A DNA stretch of 64,000 nucleotides from Lentilactobacillus farraginis DSM 18382 = JCM 14108 (GTDB lineage: Bacteria; Bacillota; Bacilli; Lactobacillales; Lactobacillaceae), in the NCBI RefSeq assembly GCF_000583655.1, contig NZ_BAKI01000004.1, positions 55,286-119,285 of the forward strand. Direction: 5' to 3'. The notes below the pieces were generated by a model, which was given only the letters and a program-made list of their open reading frames with translations, did not search any database and was not told the origin of the DNA. This document shows positions 1-11,265 of this stretch, piece after piece. Numbering within the stretch: the stretch's first letter is position 1; every line of letters begins with the position of its first letter. Both the position numbers and the translations under genes were made by a program.

Positions 1-780
1 GCCGGAGAAGACAGCGTGGGTTGCAACGGCATAAACATCGGTTGCGCCGGCCTTTTTCAAAGTCTCAGCAGCAATCGTCAGCTTAAATGCCGTATCAATC
101 ATGTCATCAACAATGATCGCCTGTTTGCCCGTCACACTTCCAATGACTGATTCTGGAACCGTTGTTGCATCTTCCGGGGAACGATTATCAATAATGGCAA
201 TTGGGGCATCTAAAAGCTCAGCAAACTTTCTTGCCCGCGAAACCCCGGTATGATCGGGTGAAACAACCACGCTGTTGGCATCATCGTGCTTATCGGCAAA
301 ATAATTTGCCAACAATGTGTTAGCTTTTAAATGATCAACTGGGATATTGAAGAATCCCTGAATTTGGTCGGCATGTAAATCGAGCGTCACAACCCGGTCA
401 ACACCATCCATTTCCAAAAATGAGGCAACCAACTTGGCAGTAATCGGCTCACGGGAACGCGCCTTACGATCCGCCCGTGAATACCCATAATACGGAATGA
501 CAACGTTAATTGACTTGGCACTCGCCCGCCGAACGGCATCAACCATGATCAATAATTCCATTAAAGTTGAGTTTACCGGGTCGGACACCGACTGAATAAT
601 GTAAACTTCGTCGCCCCGAATGCTTTCGTTAACGCTAATTTTTATTTCGTCATCACTAAATTTTTCAACAGTTGCATCACTAAGCGGCACGCCGACTGCT
701 TTGCTGATTGCTTCAGCAAGCGGACGGTTGGAGTTTAAAGAAAATAATTTAACCTTAGGATGTGATTTCAATTCAGCCAT
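1..780 (-). CDS. prs: Ribose-phosphate pyrophosphokinase (PRPP synthetase), 5' part only
   Basis: Makes PRPP from ribose 5-phosphate and ATP for purine, pyrimidine, histidine and tryptophan synthesis in the cytoplasm. The gene runs off the left edge: 260 codons are present of a family usually about 320 residues. Visible family features are the N-terminal KLFSLNSN segment, the flexible-loop region [13 protein letters not shown] and the PRPP-binding loop VDDMIDTA near residue 230. The start ATG is preceded by a strong GGAGGG site about 5 bases upstream. It lies downstream of recD2 with about 126 bases between them. PRPP feeds HisG, encoded further along the window. Confidence 0.95.
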   Translation of the reverse strand, partial: MAELKSHPKVKLFSLNSNRPLAEAISKAVGVPLSDATVEKFSDDEIKISVNESIRGDEVYIIQSVSDPVNSTLMELLIMVDAVRRASAKSINVVIPYYGYSRADRKARSREPITAKLVASFLEMDGVDRVVTLDLHADQIQGFFNIPVDHLKANTLLANYFADKHDDANSVVVSPDHTGVSRARKFAELLDAPIAIIDNRSPEDATTVPESVIGSVTGKQAIIVDDMIDTAFKLTIAAETLKKAGATDVYAVATHAVFSG

Positions 781-906
781 GTTACCCTCCAAGTATTCTT
801 GTTTAATTAAATATTACCATAATATTGGTCCAACGATACAGTGAATCACCGTGAAAAAATAAGAAGAAATCACTCATATAACGTTTTCATCACGCAAAAC
901 AGCCGA

Positions 907-3398
907 CTAATTTGAAACCGACTGCGGTCCTTGTTCAAATTGGGCAGGGGTAACCCCGGCCATGCCAATCATCGGATCAATCAGTTCACGCGCAATTACT
1001 TCCTCGGTCAGACGTTTCGGTAATTCATTTGGCTGACCGTCATCAGTTGAATCCCCACCTTGGACCGCCGGGGTCATATCAACTTCCGCTACCGGCGATA
1101 CCGCTGATGACGTCTCGGAACTAATCCCAATAGCAGCTACCAATCGGGCAACCAGACTGGTTTTTCGATTAACCGACAAACTGCGGACACACTGCTCAAA
1201 AGCCTGCTTTTCTCCCAGCATAATCAAAAAATCACTTGCGCGAGTAACGGCCGTGTAAAGCAAATTTCGCTGCAGCATCCGTGAATATTGATGGACAATT
1301 GGTAAGATCACCATTGGGAACTCACTGCCTTGGGCTTATGAATTGAAGTACAGTAAGCCAACGTAAATTGAACCCACTCATTTTTCTCGTAAGTCACCTC
1401 GGTTTCGTCAAAATCAATTATGATTTTGGTCGGTACCGTTTGATTTTTAGGTGCCTGCATACCGACAATAATTCCCAAATCACCGTTAAAAACGTTTTGC
1501 TCCGGATTATTAACCAATTGGAGTACCTTATCACCAATCCGATAAGTATGATCTTTAATCGTTACTGATTTTCCTTCAGGATTAACCTGCCAAACATTTT
1601 GCAAAACGTTATTCAGATGATCAATTCCGGCCGTGCCCCGATACATCGGTGCCAATACTTGAACGTCCATCAAGCCGAAGTCCTTTTCCTTTGCCCGTTT
1701 GGCAACTTGTTCAATAACTGAGGGCAGCTGCGCTTCATTACAAGCGATAAACGAACGGTCGGACTGATTTTGGTCAAAGTTGTCAGAAAGCCGACCGGCA
1801 TGAATATCGTGCGCCAATTGAACGATCGAAGAACCCTTTTCCTGACGGTAGATATTATTCAAATGCATTGCCGGTAATTGTTTGGAAACCAGTAAATCAT
1901 GAAATACCTGACCAGGGCCAACCGAAGGCAGCTGATCCTGATCGCCAACAAAGACAACCTGCATATGATTTGGTACCGCCCGCATCAGTAACTTAAAAAG
2001 AAAGGTATCAACCATTGACATTTCATCAATAATCAGCAAACTGCCCTCAATATCCTTTGGGGACGTATAATCGGCAGATTCCTGGCCATTCAGCCCCAAC
2101 AACCGATGAATGGTACTTGCCGGCAGTCCCGTTGAATCAGCCATGTGCTTGGCGGCCCTACCTGTAGGAGCTGCTAAGACAATTGGAAAAGGCTTATCTT
2201 TATACTCATTCAAATCCAGCGAATACTCATGGAGCCGGGCGTAGGTATTGACAATCCCATTAATAATCGTTGTTTTTCCGGTTCCCGGGCCGCCGGTTAA
2301 AATAAAGACCGGTGACTTAATTGCCTTTAAGATAGCTGTACGCTGCGACTGATCATAATTAATACCAAACTTATTTTCAACTATTTGAATCTGTTTTTTG
2401 ATCGCATCATCCGAAAAATCAGTTTCGCCGTCATCTTTGTTTTTAATCACCCGATTGAGATGTTCGGCAATTTGGACCTCGGCATTATAAACGTAACCAA
2501 GATAAATTCGATCGTCCTCGCCAACAATTTTATGCTCTTTTGCCAGCGCAATTAATGACTCCCCCAATTTTTGGCCACTGACAGGGACAGTGCCATTATT
2601 ATCGAGCAGCGAACCTGCCATTTTCAGCAAATCAGCCGTTGTTGTATAAGTATCACCGTTTTCAAAGCAAAGTTCCTGAATGGCGTAAAGCAGGCCTGCT
2701 CGAACCCGTTCGGTGGAGGTCGCGGTTATTCCCAGCTTCAATGCAATGGCATCCGCCCGCTTAAAACTGATACCGCGGATATCTTCAACCAATTGATAGG
2801 GATTTTTAGCAATTATTTTTAGCGCGTCACCATGATATTTTTCATAAATCGCTGACGCCACCTTACTGGAAAAGCCATATGAATTCAAGCCAACGATCAC
2901 TTTCTCAAGGTCGTCGTTTACATCCAAATTTTCTGAAATTGCGTTGCGCTGTTTTTGCGTAATCGGTACCCGTTCCAAAACTCGTCGGTCTGCACTGATT
3001 CGTTGAATGGCGTCATCTCCCAGCACCTCAACTACCCGTTTGGCGGTCGCTTGACCAATACCTGGAAAACGGTCGCTGGAAAGGTATTTCACGACCCCTT
3101 CCTTGGTAGTCGCAATCAGACTTGTATAATTGCTGGCTTGAAATTGTTTACCATAACGGGGATGGTCAATCACTTTACCAACAAAATGATAACTGTTTTC
3201 TTCAACAACATCGCCGAAACTACCGGTAACAACGATTTCACTATCCGGCCAGCTAAGATTGGTATTGGCAATTTCAATTAACAAAACCTTATAAAAGCTG
3301 TCATTGCTGGAAAAGAAAATCGCCTTTAGCCGGCCATCGACGTACATATTTTGATTTAAATTATCTTGGGGTTCAAATAATCCCATCGGTTGATCCAC
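907..3398 (-). CDS. recD2: RecD2-type ATP-dependent DNA helicase (frameshifted)
   Basis: SF1B 5'-3' helicase of the RecD/TraA family acting in DNA repair without RecBC. Repaired length is about 830 residues. Visible are N-terminal helix-hairpin-helix repeats (GIGQATAKRV), Walker A GGPGTGKTT, the DEMSMVD Walker B, the GDQDQLPSVGPG motif and the final AVTRASDFL motif. The frame breaks at about 1332-1335 inside the SIHKxQGSEF motif, where one base is missing next to a GGG run; the two parts otherwise join exactly. Start choice: an AGGAG site lies 7 bases before a GTG at 3398, whereas the ATG at 3413 would put this site inside the gene. Probably an operon with the TPR gene upstream. Confidence 0.9.
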
Positions 3399-3450
3399 GT
3401 TCATTCTCCTCATAAAACAACTTTAATTCATGTCATTTTGGCCTATGCGA

Positions 3451-4200
3451 CTAATCCTGATTTGGTTTCTTTTTATTTAATTGAACAAATTTTTCAATAT
3501 CTTTCAACTTTTGCTGGCCGTTCTTAAAGTATGTTGGATCATATTGCTTGGCTTTTTTAAAATAATCTTCAAAGTCTTCCCCCAATACCATGGCAACCAG
3601 GCCTCGATTAAAATTGGCCTTGCCATTTTGAGGCTCTGCCTTTAAAGTTAAATCGTAAAAATCTGCGGCTTGGGAAAAGTTTCCCAAGGCTAACAAATTA
3701 TCACCAATCATTTGATTAACGACCGGATCCTTTTGACGGGTACTCTGAGCAGAAAGGGCAAATACCATCGCCCGTTTATTATCTCCCTTTGCCATATAGC
3801 TTTGGGCCAACATAATATAAGCTTCGGACTGCAGCTTTTGATCGTCGATTTCTTGAAAAATCTTAATCGCCTTATCATATTCTTCGGCAGCATAATAAAC
3901 GTTACCAAGTCCAAATTTCAAGGTATCCAAAACATCTTGGTCAGCTGTTTTAAAAATCCCCAAAGCCTTCATGAGAAGCTCTTCAGCCTGTTCATAAGAC
4001 TTGCCCTCAACCAATAACGTCGCCAAATCATAATAATGATGATAATTATGCGGATCGGCATCAATTTTAGCCACTAGTTGATGCGTCAATTGGGCTGCTT
4101 TTTTCTCTTCACTTTCGCGTTTCTTAATATATTTACGTTGATTTTCCTGATTCTTTTTTTGTAACTTTTTAATTTTATCTGAATTATTCTCTTTCATCAT
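3451..4200 (-). CDS. Tetratricopeptide-repeat protein
   Basis: Cytoplasmic protein of about 249 residues with no signal peptide. A lysine- and glutamate-rich, probably helical N-terminus (residues 1-45) is followed by about four to five degenerate TPR units; the clearest are GNVYYAAEEYDKAIKIFQE and the NFSQAADFYDLTLKAEP unit. TPR arrays hold protein partners; the partner is unknown. In lactobacilli a TPR protein commonly sits between a GpmB-like phosphatase and recD2, as here, so the linkage is ancestral. Two adjacent ATGs (4200 and 4197) follow an AGGTGG site. The exact function is not recognised. Confidence 0.85.
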   Translation of the reverse strand: MMKENNSDKIKKLQKKNQENQRKYIKKRESEEKKAAQLTHQLVAKIDADPHNYHHYYDLATLLVEGKSYEQAEELLMKALGIFKTADQDVLDTLKFGLGNVYYAAEEYDKAIKIFQEIDDQKLQSEAYIMLAQSYMAKGDNKRAMVFALSAQSTRQKDPVVNQMIGDNLLALGNFSQAADFYDLTLKAEPQNGKANFNRGLVAMVLGEDFEDYFKKAKQYDPTYFKNGQQKLKDIEKFVQLNKKKPNQD

Positions 4201-4264
4201 TTGGCCACCTAAACTAAATCAGTTTCGTCCAATTTCTTGTTTAAATAACTGGTATCATTCCACT

Positions 4265-4864
4265 TTACAAGTGAGAACGACTGCCTTGATCACTACTATC
4301 CAAAATAGTGGTACTGGTATTCGCCAGGCCACCGCGTTTGCGCAGATCGGCCAGCGGGGTCCCCAATAAGTGGTTGATCTCGGCATTCAATGCCGCACCG
4401 TGGCTGACAATCATCACGTTTTTTTGCGGATTGCTACGAACAATCTCGATAATTGCGGGTGTCATTCGATTAATCACATCAACAAAGCTCTCACCGCCGA
4501 TTTCGGTTGGATCGTAAAGAACGGGGTGGTTCCGAAAATTCTCAAATTCTTGGGGATACTGTTCTTTGACGTCGGTAAACTTCATTCCTTCCATCTTTCC
4601 CAAATCAAATTCTTCCAGTCGGGACATCAATGAAATAACGGGATGACTTTTTAATCGTCGTGCAATCGTTCCAGCTGTGATTCTGGCTCGTTTGATCGGG
4701 CTGGCATAAATATGATTGAAAGGTACATTTTGAAAATGATCCGCTAGTTGTTTCATTTCACGATAACTTTCAGAAAGCAGCGGTGAATCACCTCCGGCCC
4801 CCTGGTAACGGCTTTCGAGATTCCATTCGGTTTTTCCATGTCGTACAAAATATAATCGCGTCAA
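4265..4864 (-). CDS. gpmB: Histidine phosphatase family protein (phosphoglycerate mutase-like)
   Basis: About 199 residues of the histidine phosphatase superfamily. The catalytic signature FVRHGKTEWN is at the N-terminus, an acid residue follows in RLEEFDLGKMEG, and the second histidine is in VSHGAALNAEI. Members dephosphorylate small molecules, so the mutase name is conventional and the substrate unknown. Start choice: a GGGAGGAA site precedes the TTG at 4864, giving LTRLYFVRHG, which matches the family N-terminus; an ATG at 4891 would place this site inside the gene. It is followed by the TPR and recD2 genes on the same strand. Confidence 0.85.
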   Translation of the reverse strand: MTRLYFVRHGKTEWNLESRYQGAGGDSPLLSESYREMKQLADHFQNVPFNHIYASPIKRARITAGTIARRLKSHPVISLMSRLEEFDLGKMEGMKFTDVKEQYPQEFENFRNHPVLYDPTEIGGESFVDVINRMTPAIIEIVRSNPQKNVMIVSHGAALNAEINHLLGTPLADLRKRGGLANTSTTILDSSDQGSRSHL

Positions 4865-4933
4865 AAGCCATTCCTCCCATATGTTAATCACTCACTATTA
4901 TGACAGCATTGGCGAGGAAATTCAAAGAAATTC

Positions 4934-5057
4934 AGTGTGCGAAGCAAAACGGTTAATGTCCGGAATATAAGGCGTGAATCTTGAAAATCCTGGGCCTGGA
5001 TTTTTAAGATTTATCCCTTATATGGAGCGGCATTGTTTTGCGCAGCAGTCCTCAAAC
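4934..5057 (-). repeat. Isolated copy of the ~123-bp structured repeat
   Basis: Matches, in reverse orientation, the tandem units at 13680-13949. It begins with the shared GTGTGCGAAGCAAAACGGTT and ends with the AGCAGTCCT block. Between these lie the paired arms ATATAAGG and CCTTATAT and an inner hairpin whose arms (GAATCTT and AAGATTT) differ from those of the other copies but still pair. It lies between divergent gpmB and the AEC transporter. The rest of this roughly 320-base gap shows only the ribosome-binding sites of the two genes and no feature I can support. Confidence 0.8.
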
Positions 5058-5188
5058 CAACAACCCCACTTTCCGCTTCAAATCCCAATATTACAGTGGT
5101 AAGCTTATTCTAATCAGCTTTTCTTTTAACGGGCAGCCCCCTTAGGATTGCTTGTCAAAAGAAATCCCATTGTTAGGAGGAAATGTCG

Positions 5189-6109
5189 ATGCTCCAGACG
5201 CTTTTATTTGCTTTGATTCCAATTATCGTCACGATTGGAATTGGTTACTTTGCTGCTTATCGAAATGATTTTGACGACCATGACAGCCAGCAGTTCGTTA
5301 AACTGGTCATGAATTACGCCTTACCTTTCAGTGTTTTTGCCGGAATTTGGGGAACGCCCAGAAAAATTATTATCGCGGATATTCCCTTAGCCGGCTGGCT
5401 TTTGGCAAGCATGGTCGGCTGCTACGTTATCTTAATGATCGCTTATCGGTTCGGCTTTCGACTGCCATTGGATTTATCGGCGCTTAGATCGTTGTCGGTC
5501 GCCGATCCATCAGTTCCCTTTATCGGGTCGGCTATTCTGCCCCTGTTATTTGGCGATCAAGTCAGCGCCATTACCATCGGCCTTTGTACTTTAATTATTA
5601 ACATCCTGCTTTTACCGGCAGTTTTCGCTTCCTTGGCAGAAGAAGGCGAAGTCACTTCTATCAGCGAACGGCTCATCAGCACGTTTAAAAAGCCGTTAGT
5701 TCTTAGTGCCCTGCTGGGATTTGTCATTGCCTTGGCTGGTTGGCAGATGCCCGCGGAACTGGAGAATACCTTTATGGTTCTTGGTAAAGTTGCCGGTGGA
5801 TTGGCACTGTTTTCCATTGGGATTGTCCTTTTTACAAGAAGAATTACAATCAGTCCCTCTATTGGGATCAGCGTTTTTGCCAAAAACGTTCTCTTTCCGT
5901 GTGTTATCTGGTTAATCATGCTGGCAGTCCACGCACCGGCCGGTATTATCAATATCGTCGTTTTAACCTTGGCAATTCCAACAGCTACCATGCCAACAAC
6001 TTTGGCCATTCAATTTAAAATCAAAGAATCGGAAATTGCCTCCATTCAATTTTGGAGCACGGTTTGCTCGTTTGTCAGCATGCCAATCTTCATGTGGTTG
6101 ATCGGCTAA
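5189..6109 (+). CDS. AEC family transporter (auxin efflux carrier-like permease)
   Basis: Integral membrane permease of about 306 residues with roughly ten hydrophobic segments in two five-helix halves, the layout of the AEC/BART fold. The N-terminal half contains the NYALPFSVFAGIW segment and the C-terminal half ends in a typical ATMPTTLAIQF region. Characterised bacterial relatives move dicarboxylates such as malate or malonate; the substrate here cannot be read from the sequence. AGGAGG lies 8 bases before the ATG at 5189 and only 2 before the ATG at 5183, so 5189 is preferred. It is the only plus-strand gene in this part and ends at a shared terminator with mnmA. Confidence 0.85.
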   Translation: MLQTLLFALIPIIVTIGIGYFAAYRNDFDDHDSQQFVKLVMNYALPFSVFAGIWGTPRKIIIADIPLAGWLLASMVGCYVILMIAYRFGFRLPLDLSALRSLSVADPSVPFIGSAILPLLFGDQVSAITIGLCTLIINILLLPAVFASLAEEGEVTSISERLISTFKKPLVLSALLGFVIALAGWQMPAELENTFMVLGKVAGGLALFSIGIVLFTRRITISPSIGISVFAKNVLFPCVIWLIMLAVHAPAGIINIVVLTLAIPTATMPTTLAIQFKIKESEIASIQFWSTVCSFVSMPIFMWLIG

Positions 6110-6135
6110 CCCTATAATATTGTAAGTTATTTCAT

Positions 6136-6175
6136 AAAAAGGAGATTCAAACCAAATCGGTTGAATCTCCTTTTT
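6136..6175. terminator. Bidirectional terminator between the AEC gene and mnmA
   Basis: Perfect 15-bp inverted repeat (AAAAAGGAGATTCAA and its complement) around a 10-base loop. A run of A on one side and T on the other lets it end transcription from both converging genes. Confidence 0.9.
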
Positions 6176-6197
6176 GAAGCTTTATATAAGCCAATTG

Positions 6198-7336
<1,139 letters not shown>

Positions 7337-7435
7337 TCAATTAGATTCTGGAGAATCTACGAGTGAAGGTCGTAATTTCCAGTAAAATTTATATTAACGC
7401 ATTCTGGGCCGAAATGCTACTGATGACCCCATTGA

Positions 7436-8509
7436 CTAATCATTAAAATAGTCAGCCATTAACTTTTGAACCGCCAAATTGTCTTCGGGTTTACCAATTG
7501 AAATTCGCAGCCAGCCAGTTTTTAATCCGTTTCGCACTAAATAGCCGTTTCTAAGTAGATAGTCGTGCAGCCGATCCGCATCCCCAGCCTTAAAGAAAAT
7601 AAAATTGGCGGCTGATTCATAAAACGGCAGATTTTGTTTCATCAAAAAGTGGTGCCATTTGTCGCGTTCCTGGACAACTGTTTCAACCACCCGGTTAACA
7701 AATTCCGTATCCTTAAAAGCAGCCGTTGCGGCAATTTCTGCAAACGTACTTAGATTATAAGGCAACCTGGTCGCCTGCAGATAGCTCATTAATGGCGGGT
7801 TGCAAACCGCGTAACCAACCCGAAAGTTGGCCAGGCCATACGCCTTGGAGAAAGTCCGTAGAACAACCAGATTATTAAACTGTTTGGTTAGCTGAATTAC
7901 CGAAGCTCGTTTATCACCAACGAAATCGATATAGGCCTCATCCACAATTACCGTTACCGATTCCGGAACGGTCTCCAGGAACGATTGAATCGTGGTGGGA
8001 GCCAAGAACGTCCCGGTTGGATTATTGGGATTGCACAGCCAAATCATTTTGGTGCGAGCCGTAATCTGATCTTTGATAGCCGTTAGATTCAAAACGCCGG
8101 CATTGTCGAGCGCTACTCGTTTTATAACAGCCCCTTCGATTTGAGAATGAAGCTGATATTCGGAAAAGGTAAGTGCCGGATCAATCACTTCGTCGCCGGG
8201 TGCCAAAATGACTCGACATAGCAGCTCGATCACTTCATCCAACCCGTTGCCAAAAAGCAAATGATCCTCATCAATCCCAAAACGGTTTGCAATCGATTTT
8301 CGCAGAACCTCTGCATTGCTGTCAGGATATAAATTAGCATCGCTAAAATGCCATTTATCCAGCGCCTTGGCAACCTCAGGCGAAGTCCCAAAGGCATTTT
8401 CATTAGCAGACAGTCGTACTAATTTTTTTAACCCGTATTGAGATTTTAAATCGGCTAGGGTTTGCTCAGGAACGTAGGGATTCAGATGTTTGACTGATTC
8501 TTTTACCAT
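7436..8509 (-). CDS. hisC: Histidinol-phosphate aminotransferase
   Basis: PLP enzyme converting imidazole acetol phosphate and glutamate to histidinol phosphate, the seventh step of histidine synthesis. It has 357 residues, normal for the family. Motifs seen are the NPNNPTG loop, DEAYIDF, and the PLP lysine in RTFSKAYGLAN followed by the phosphate-binding FRVGYAV. The ATG has GGAGG 6 bases upstream. It is the last gene of the his operon, 27 bases after hisE. Confidence 0.95.
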   Translation of the reverse strand: MVKESVKHLNPYVPEQTLADLKSQYGLKKLVRLSANENAFGTSPEVAKALDKWHFSDANLYPDSNAEVLRKSIANRFGIDEDHLLFGNGLDEVIELLCRVILAPGDEVIDPALTFSEYQLHSQIEGAVIKRVALDNAGVLNLTAIKDQITARTKMIWLCNPNNPTGTFLAPTTIQSFLETVPESVTVIVDEAYIDFVGDKRASVIQLTKQFNNLVVLRTFSKAYGLANFRVGYAVCNPPLMSYLQATRLPYNLSTFAEIAATAAFKDTEFVNRVVETVVQERDKWHHFLMKQNLPFYESAANFIFFKAGDADRLHDYLLRNGYLVRNGLKTGWLRISIGKPEDNLAVQKLMADYFND

Positions 8510-8536
8510 AAGCGGCCTCCACTCTTCATCATTTAA

Positions 8537-8863
8537 TTACCAATTTTTAATATCTTTTCGATCATGAATTCTGCTTTGACGGCCCTCTCGACTGGCCAGC
8601 TCTTCTTTGATCTGCTTTGGCGTAATGCCGCGCTCCGCCATCAGCACTTCCACGTGGTAAGCCAAATCGGCTACTTCCAAAATAAAGTCCGGATCCGAAT
8701 CATTCTTAGCGGCTACCACTACCTCAGTTGCCTCTTCACCGACCTTTTTTAAAATCTTGTCCAAACCCTTTGTAAATAAATAATCAGTATACGATCCCTT
8801 TTCAGGATTGTTCTTTCTCTTTAAGATCAAATCATATAATTCATCCAAATTTTGTTCAGCCAT
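8537..8863 (-). CDS. hisE: Phosphoribosyl-ATP pyrophosphatase
   Basis: Hydrolyses phosphoribosyl-ATP to phosphoribosyl-AMP, the second step of histidine synthesis. 108 residues with the MazG-like helical signature [15 protein letters not shown] and [13 protein letters not shown]. The ATG at 8863 follows a GGAGGAG site and overlaps the hisI stop by one base (TAATG), which implies translational coupling. HisI and HisE are fused in many bacteria but are separate here. Confidence 0.95.
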   Translation of the reverse strand: MAEQNLDELYDLILKRKNNPEKGSYTDYLFTKGLDKILKKVGEEATEVVVAAKNDSDPDFILEVADLAYHVEVLMAERGITPKQIKEELASREGRQSRIHDRKDIKNW

Positions 8864-9156
8864 TATTTTTTCTCCTCCAATACTGTTCGATAAAAGCAAC
8901 TGGTGTGGCCCGTGTGACACGCCGGCCCAGCAGGAATTACCCGCATTAATAACGTATCCTCATCACAATCGATCGCCATTGAAACCAATTCCTGGGTATT
9001 ACCGCTGGTTTCACCTTTATGCCACAGTTCCTGGCGACTGCGGGACCAAAACCAGGTTTGCCTGGTTTTTAAACTCCGTTGATAACTTTCCTGATTGACA
9101 TAGGCCATCATTAATACCTGGTTAGTCCGATCATCAACAACAATTGCCGGAATCAA
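8863..9156 (-). CDS. hisI: Phosphoribosyl-AMP cyclohydrolase (start uncertain)
   Basis: Opens the adenine ring of phosphoribosyl-AMP, the third step of histidine synthesis. It has the metal-binding DCDEDTLL and the zinc cysteines of [13 protein letters not shown]. The only standard start near the N-terminus is the TTG at 9156, but recognisable family sequence ([11 protein letters not shown]) continues upstream in frame to about 9189, next to the hisF stop. A strong GGGGTGATC site lies just before that point, with no ATG, GTG or TTG. Either a non-standard start is used or the start codon is damaged, as in other miscalled bases of this window. Confidence 0.9.
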   Translation of the reverse strand: MIPAIVVDDRTNQVLMMAYVNQESYQRSLKTRQTWFWSRSRQELWHKGETSGNTQELVSMAIDCDEDTLLMRVIPAGPACHTGHTSCFYRTVLEEKK

Positions 9157-9185
9157 CCCATCAGCGTATTTGGCAAAGTTTGGTG

Positions 9186-9943
9186 TTAACGTACGATCAC
9201 CCCATCTGTTTTTAATTGCTGCTTAACATCACTAATTGTCAGTTCACCAAAGTGAAAAACTGATGCGGCCAAGGCCCCATCGACATTGGTTTTCTGAAAT
9301 ACATCTGAAAAATCACTAAGCTGGCCACAACCACCAGAAGCAATAATTGGTACCCCAACTGCCGCGGTTAATTGCTGATAAAGGCGAATATCATAGCCGC
9401 TTTTAGTGCCATCCTTATCCATACTGGTAACCAGCAGTTCACCAGCGCCTCTTTTAACGCCTTCTTTCGCCCATTCAATTGCGTTTAAACCTGTGGGCTG
9501 ACGGCCGCCGTTAACAAACACTTCATAGGCATCGGTTTCGGGGTTGAATTTAGCATCAATCGCCAAAACAACACACTGACTGCCAAATTTTTCGGCCCCG
9601 GCGGTAATTAATTTCGGCTGCCGAACGGCCGCCGAATTAACAGCTGTTTTATCAGCCCAGCTTTTAAGAGTGCCATCATATCGGCAACGTTGTGAATCCC
9701 ACCGCCAACTGTTAGCGGCATAAAAACCTGACCGGCCACCTTCTCAATCGTTTCAACGATGGCTTTTCGTTTTTCGTTGGTTGCCGTAATATCCAAGAAA
9801 ACCAATTCATCAGCACCCTGCTTTTGATAAGCGGCGGCAATTTCGGTCGGATCACCGACATCCTGCAGATTAACAAAGTTAACCCCTTTTTTAACCCGGC
9901 CGTGATCCACATCCAGGCAGGGAATAATTCGTTTAGCCAACAT
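9186..9943 (-). CDS. hisF: Imidazole glycerol phosphate synthase, cyclase subunit (frameshifted)
   Basis: Works with HisH to make imidazole glycerol phosphate and AICAR. It is a TIM barrel of 252 residues when repaired. The catalytic aspartates are visible in [10 protein letters not shown] and in [13 protein letters not shown]. The frame breaks at about 9656-9658, where GCTGGGGCTGAT appears to have lost one G after LLKAG; reading resumes as [15 protein letters not shown]. The ATG at 9943 has a GGAGGTGG site and overlaps the end of hisA by 11 bases. Confidence 0.93.
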
Positions 9944-10661
9944 TTTGATCCACCTCCGCCAACGTCGACAGCGGTAAATCACCGGTTGCCATTGCCCGGC
10001 CGACGATGGCCGCTTTAATCCCCGTATCAGCCAGCTGATTTAAGTCGGCAACGTTTCGAATCCCGCCCGAAGCAATCACCGTTGCTTCCTTGAAGCGACT
10101 CTGCAGATTGCTTAATTGTGCCACATTAGGGCCGCTCATGGTCCCGTCTCTTGAAATGTCGGTCACAATAAACGTGCCAACGCCAAACGAAACCATTGAA
10201 GCCATTAACTCGGCCATTTTAACCCGGCTCTGTTCCAGCCAGCCGGAAACGGCAACCATCCCGGCTTTGCCGTCGATCCCCACGACAATTTGATCTGCCC
10301 CGAATTGTCGGATGGCTTTTTGAACCAGCTCAGGATCATTCAAAGCCGCTGAACCAAGAATCACTCGTTTAACACCGGAAGTCAGGTAAGCGTTGATTTG
10401 CGACAACGATCGAATGCCGCCGCCAACTTCTACTGCCAGATTGGTTTGCGCACAAATTTGTTGAATAATTGACCGATTGATCGGCCGACCCGATTTGGCA
10501 CCATCCAAGTCAACCAGATGTAAGCTGGTCAAGCCAGCCTTTTCAATTGCCAACGCCTGTTTTACCGGTGATTCACTGATTAATGTTGTCTGATTAAAAT
10601 CGCCCTGGTACAGGCGGACACTTTCCTGATTTTTTAAATCAATTGCGGGAATAATCTGCAT
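9933..10661 (-). CDS. hisA: Phosphoribosylformimino-AICAR ribotide isomerase
   Basis: Amadori isomerase of histidine synthesis; TIM barrel of about 242 residues related to HisF. Key parts are the N-terminal aspartate in IPAIDLKNQ, the GGGIRS phosphate loop and the catalytic aspartate in [14 protein letters not shown]. The ATG at 10661 lies 10 bases after GGAG; a TTG at 10667 is the alternative. It overlaps the end of hisH by 23 bases and the start of hisF by 11 bases, as in a tight operon. Confidence 0.95.
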   Translation of the reverse strand: MQIIPAIDLKNQESVRLYQGDFNQTTLISESPVKQALAIEKAGLTSLHLVDLDGAKSGRPINRSIIQQICAQTNLAVEVGGGIRSLSQINAYLTSGVKRVILGSAALNDPELVQKAIRQFGADQIVVGIDGKAGMVAVSGWLEQSRVKMAELMASMVSFGVGTFIVTDISRDGTMSGPNVAQLSNLQSRFKEATVIASGGIRNVADLNQLADTGIKAAIVGRAMATGDLPLSTLAEVDQNVG

Positions 10662-11265
10662 TTTCAACCATCTCCTTAAATTTCGTTAACCCGGCGAGCC
10701 CGACCTGCCCACTTTTTTCAGGATGAAACTGCATCCCAATCACATTATCTTTTTTCACAATACTTGGCATTTTAACGCCGTAGTCAACGGTTGCCAGAAT
10801 ATTAGCTGCAGCTGTTTTTACATAGAAAGAATGAACAAAATAGCTAAACTGCTGATCAAATACGTCAGCAATTGGTGCTTTTTGGGTTACCTGGTTTTGA
10901 TCCCACCCCATGTGGGGAACCTTAACCCCAAGATTATCCGGAATGGCAACGACTTCCCCCTCAATTAACGAAAGCCCGGCTGTTTGACCAAACTCGTAGC
11001 TTCGGTCAAATAACAGCTGCATGCCCAGGCAAATCCCCAGCATCGGGGTCCCCTGCCTGGCAACTTGTTGAATAATCGGAATCAATTGACGTTCGTTTAA
11101 CGCATCAACCGCTTTTTTAAAAGCGCCCACTCCCGGTAGGATCACCCCATCGGCTGCCAAGATTTTTTGTGGGTCGGCACTCAGCTGGTTTGGCACGCCC
11201 AGAAAATCCAGTGCTTTTTTAACGTTACGCGTATTGCCCGTATCATAGTCAATAACAACAATCAT
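10639..11265 (-). CDS. hisH: Imidazole glycerol phosphate synthase, glutamine amidotransferase subunit
   Basis: Releases ammonia from glutamine and channels it to HisF. Class I amidotransferase of about 208 residues with the nucleophile in MLGICLGMQLL and the catalytic His-Glu in GMQFHPEKS. The ATG at 11265 follows AAGGGGG at 7 bases and shares one base with the hisB stop; a TTG at 11268 is possible. It lies between hisB and hisA in the standard order. Confidence 0.95.
   Translation of the reverse strand: MIVVIDYDTGNTRNVKKALDFLGVPNQLSADPQKILAADGVILPGVGAFKKAVDALNERQLIPIIQQVARQGTPMLGICLGMQLLFDRSYEFGQTAGLSLIEGEVVAIPDNLGVKVPHMGWDQNQVTQKAPIADVFDQQFSYFVHSFYVKTAAANILATVDYGVKMPSIVKKDNVIGMQFHPEKSGQVGLAGLTKFKEMVENADYSRN

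Noticed and set aside
868..885. Possible catabolite-response element before prs (TGAAAACGTTAT)
   Set aside because: Two mismatches in the conserved end of the consensus; not enough to claim.
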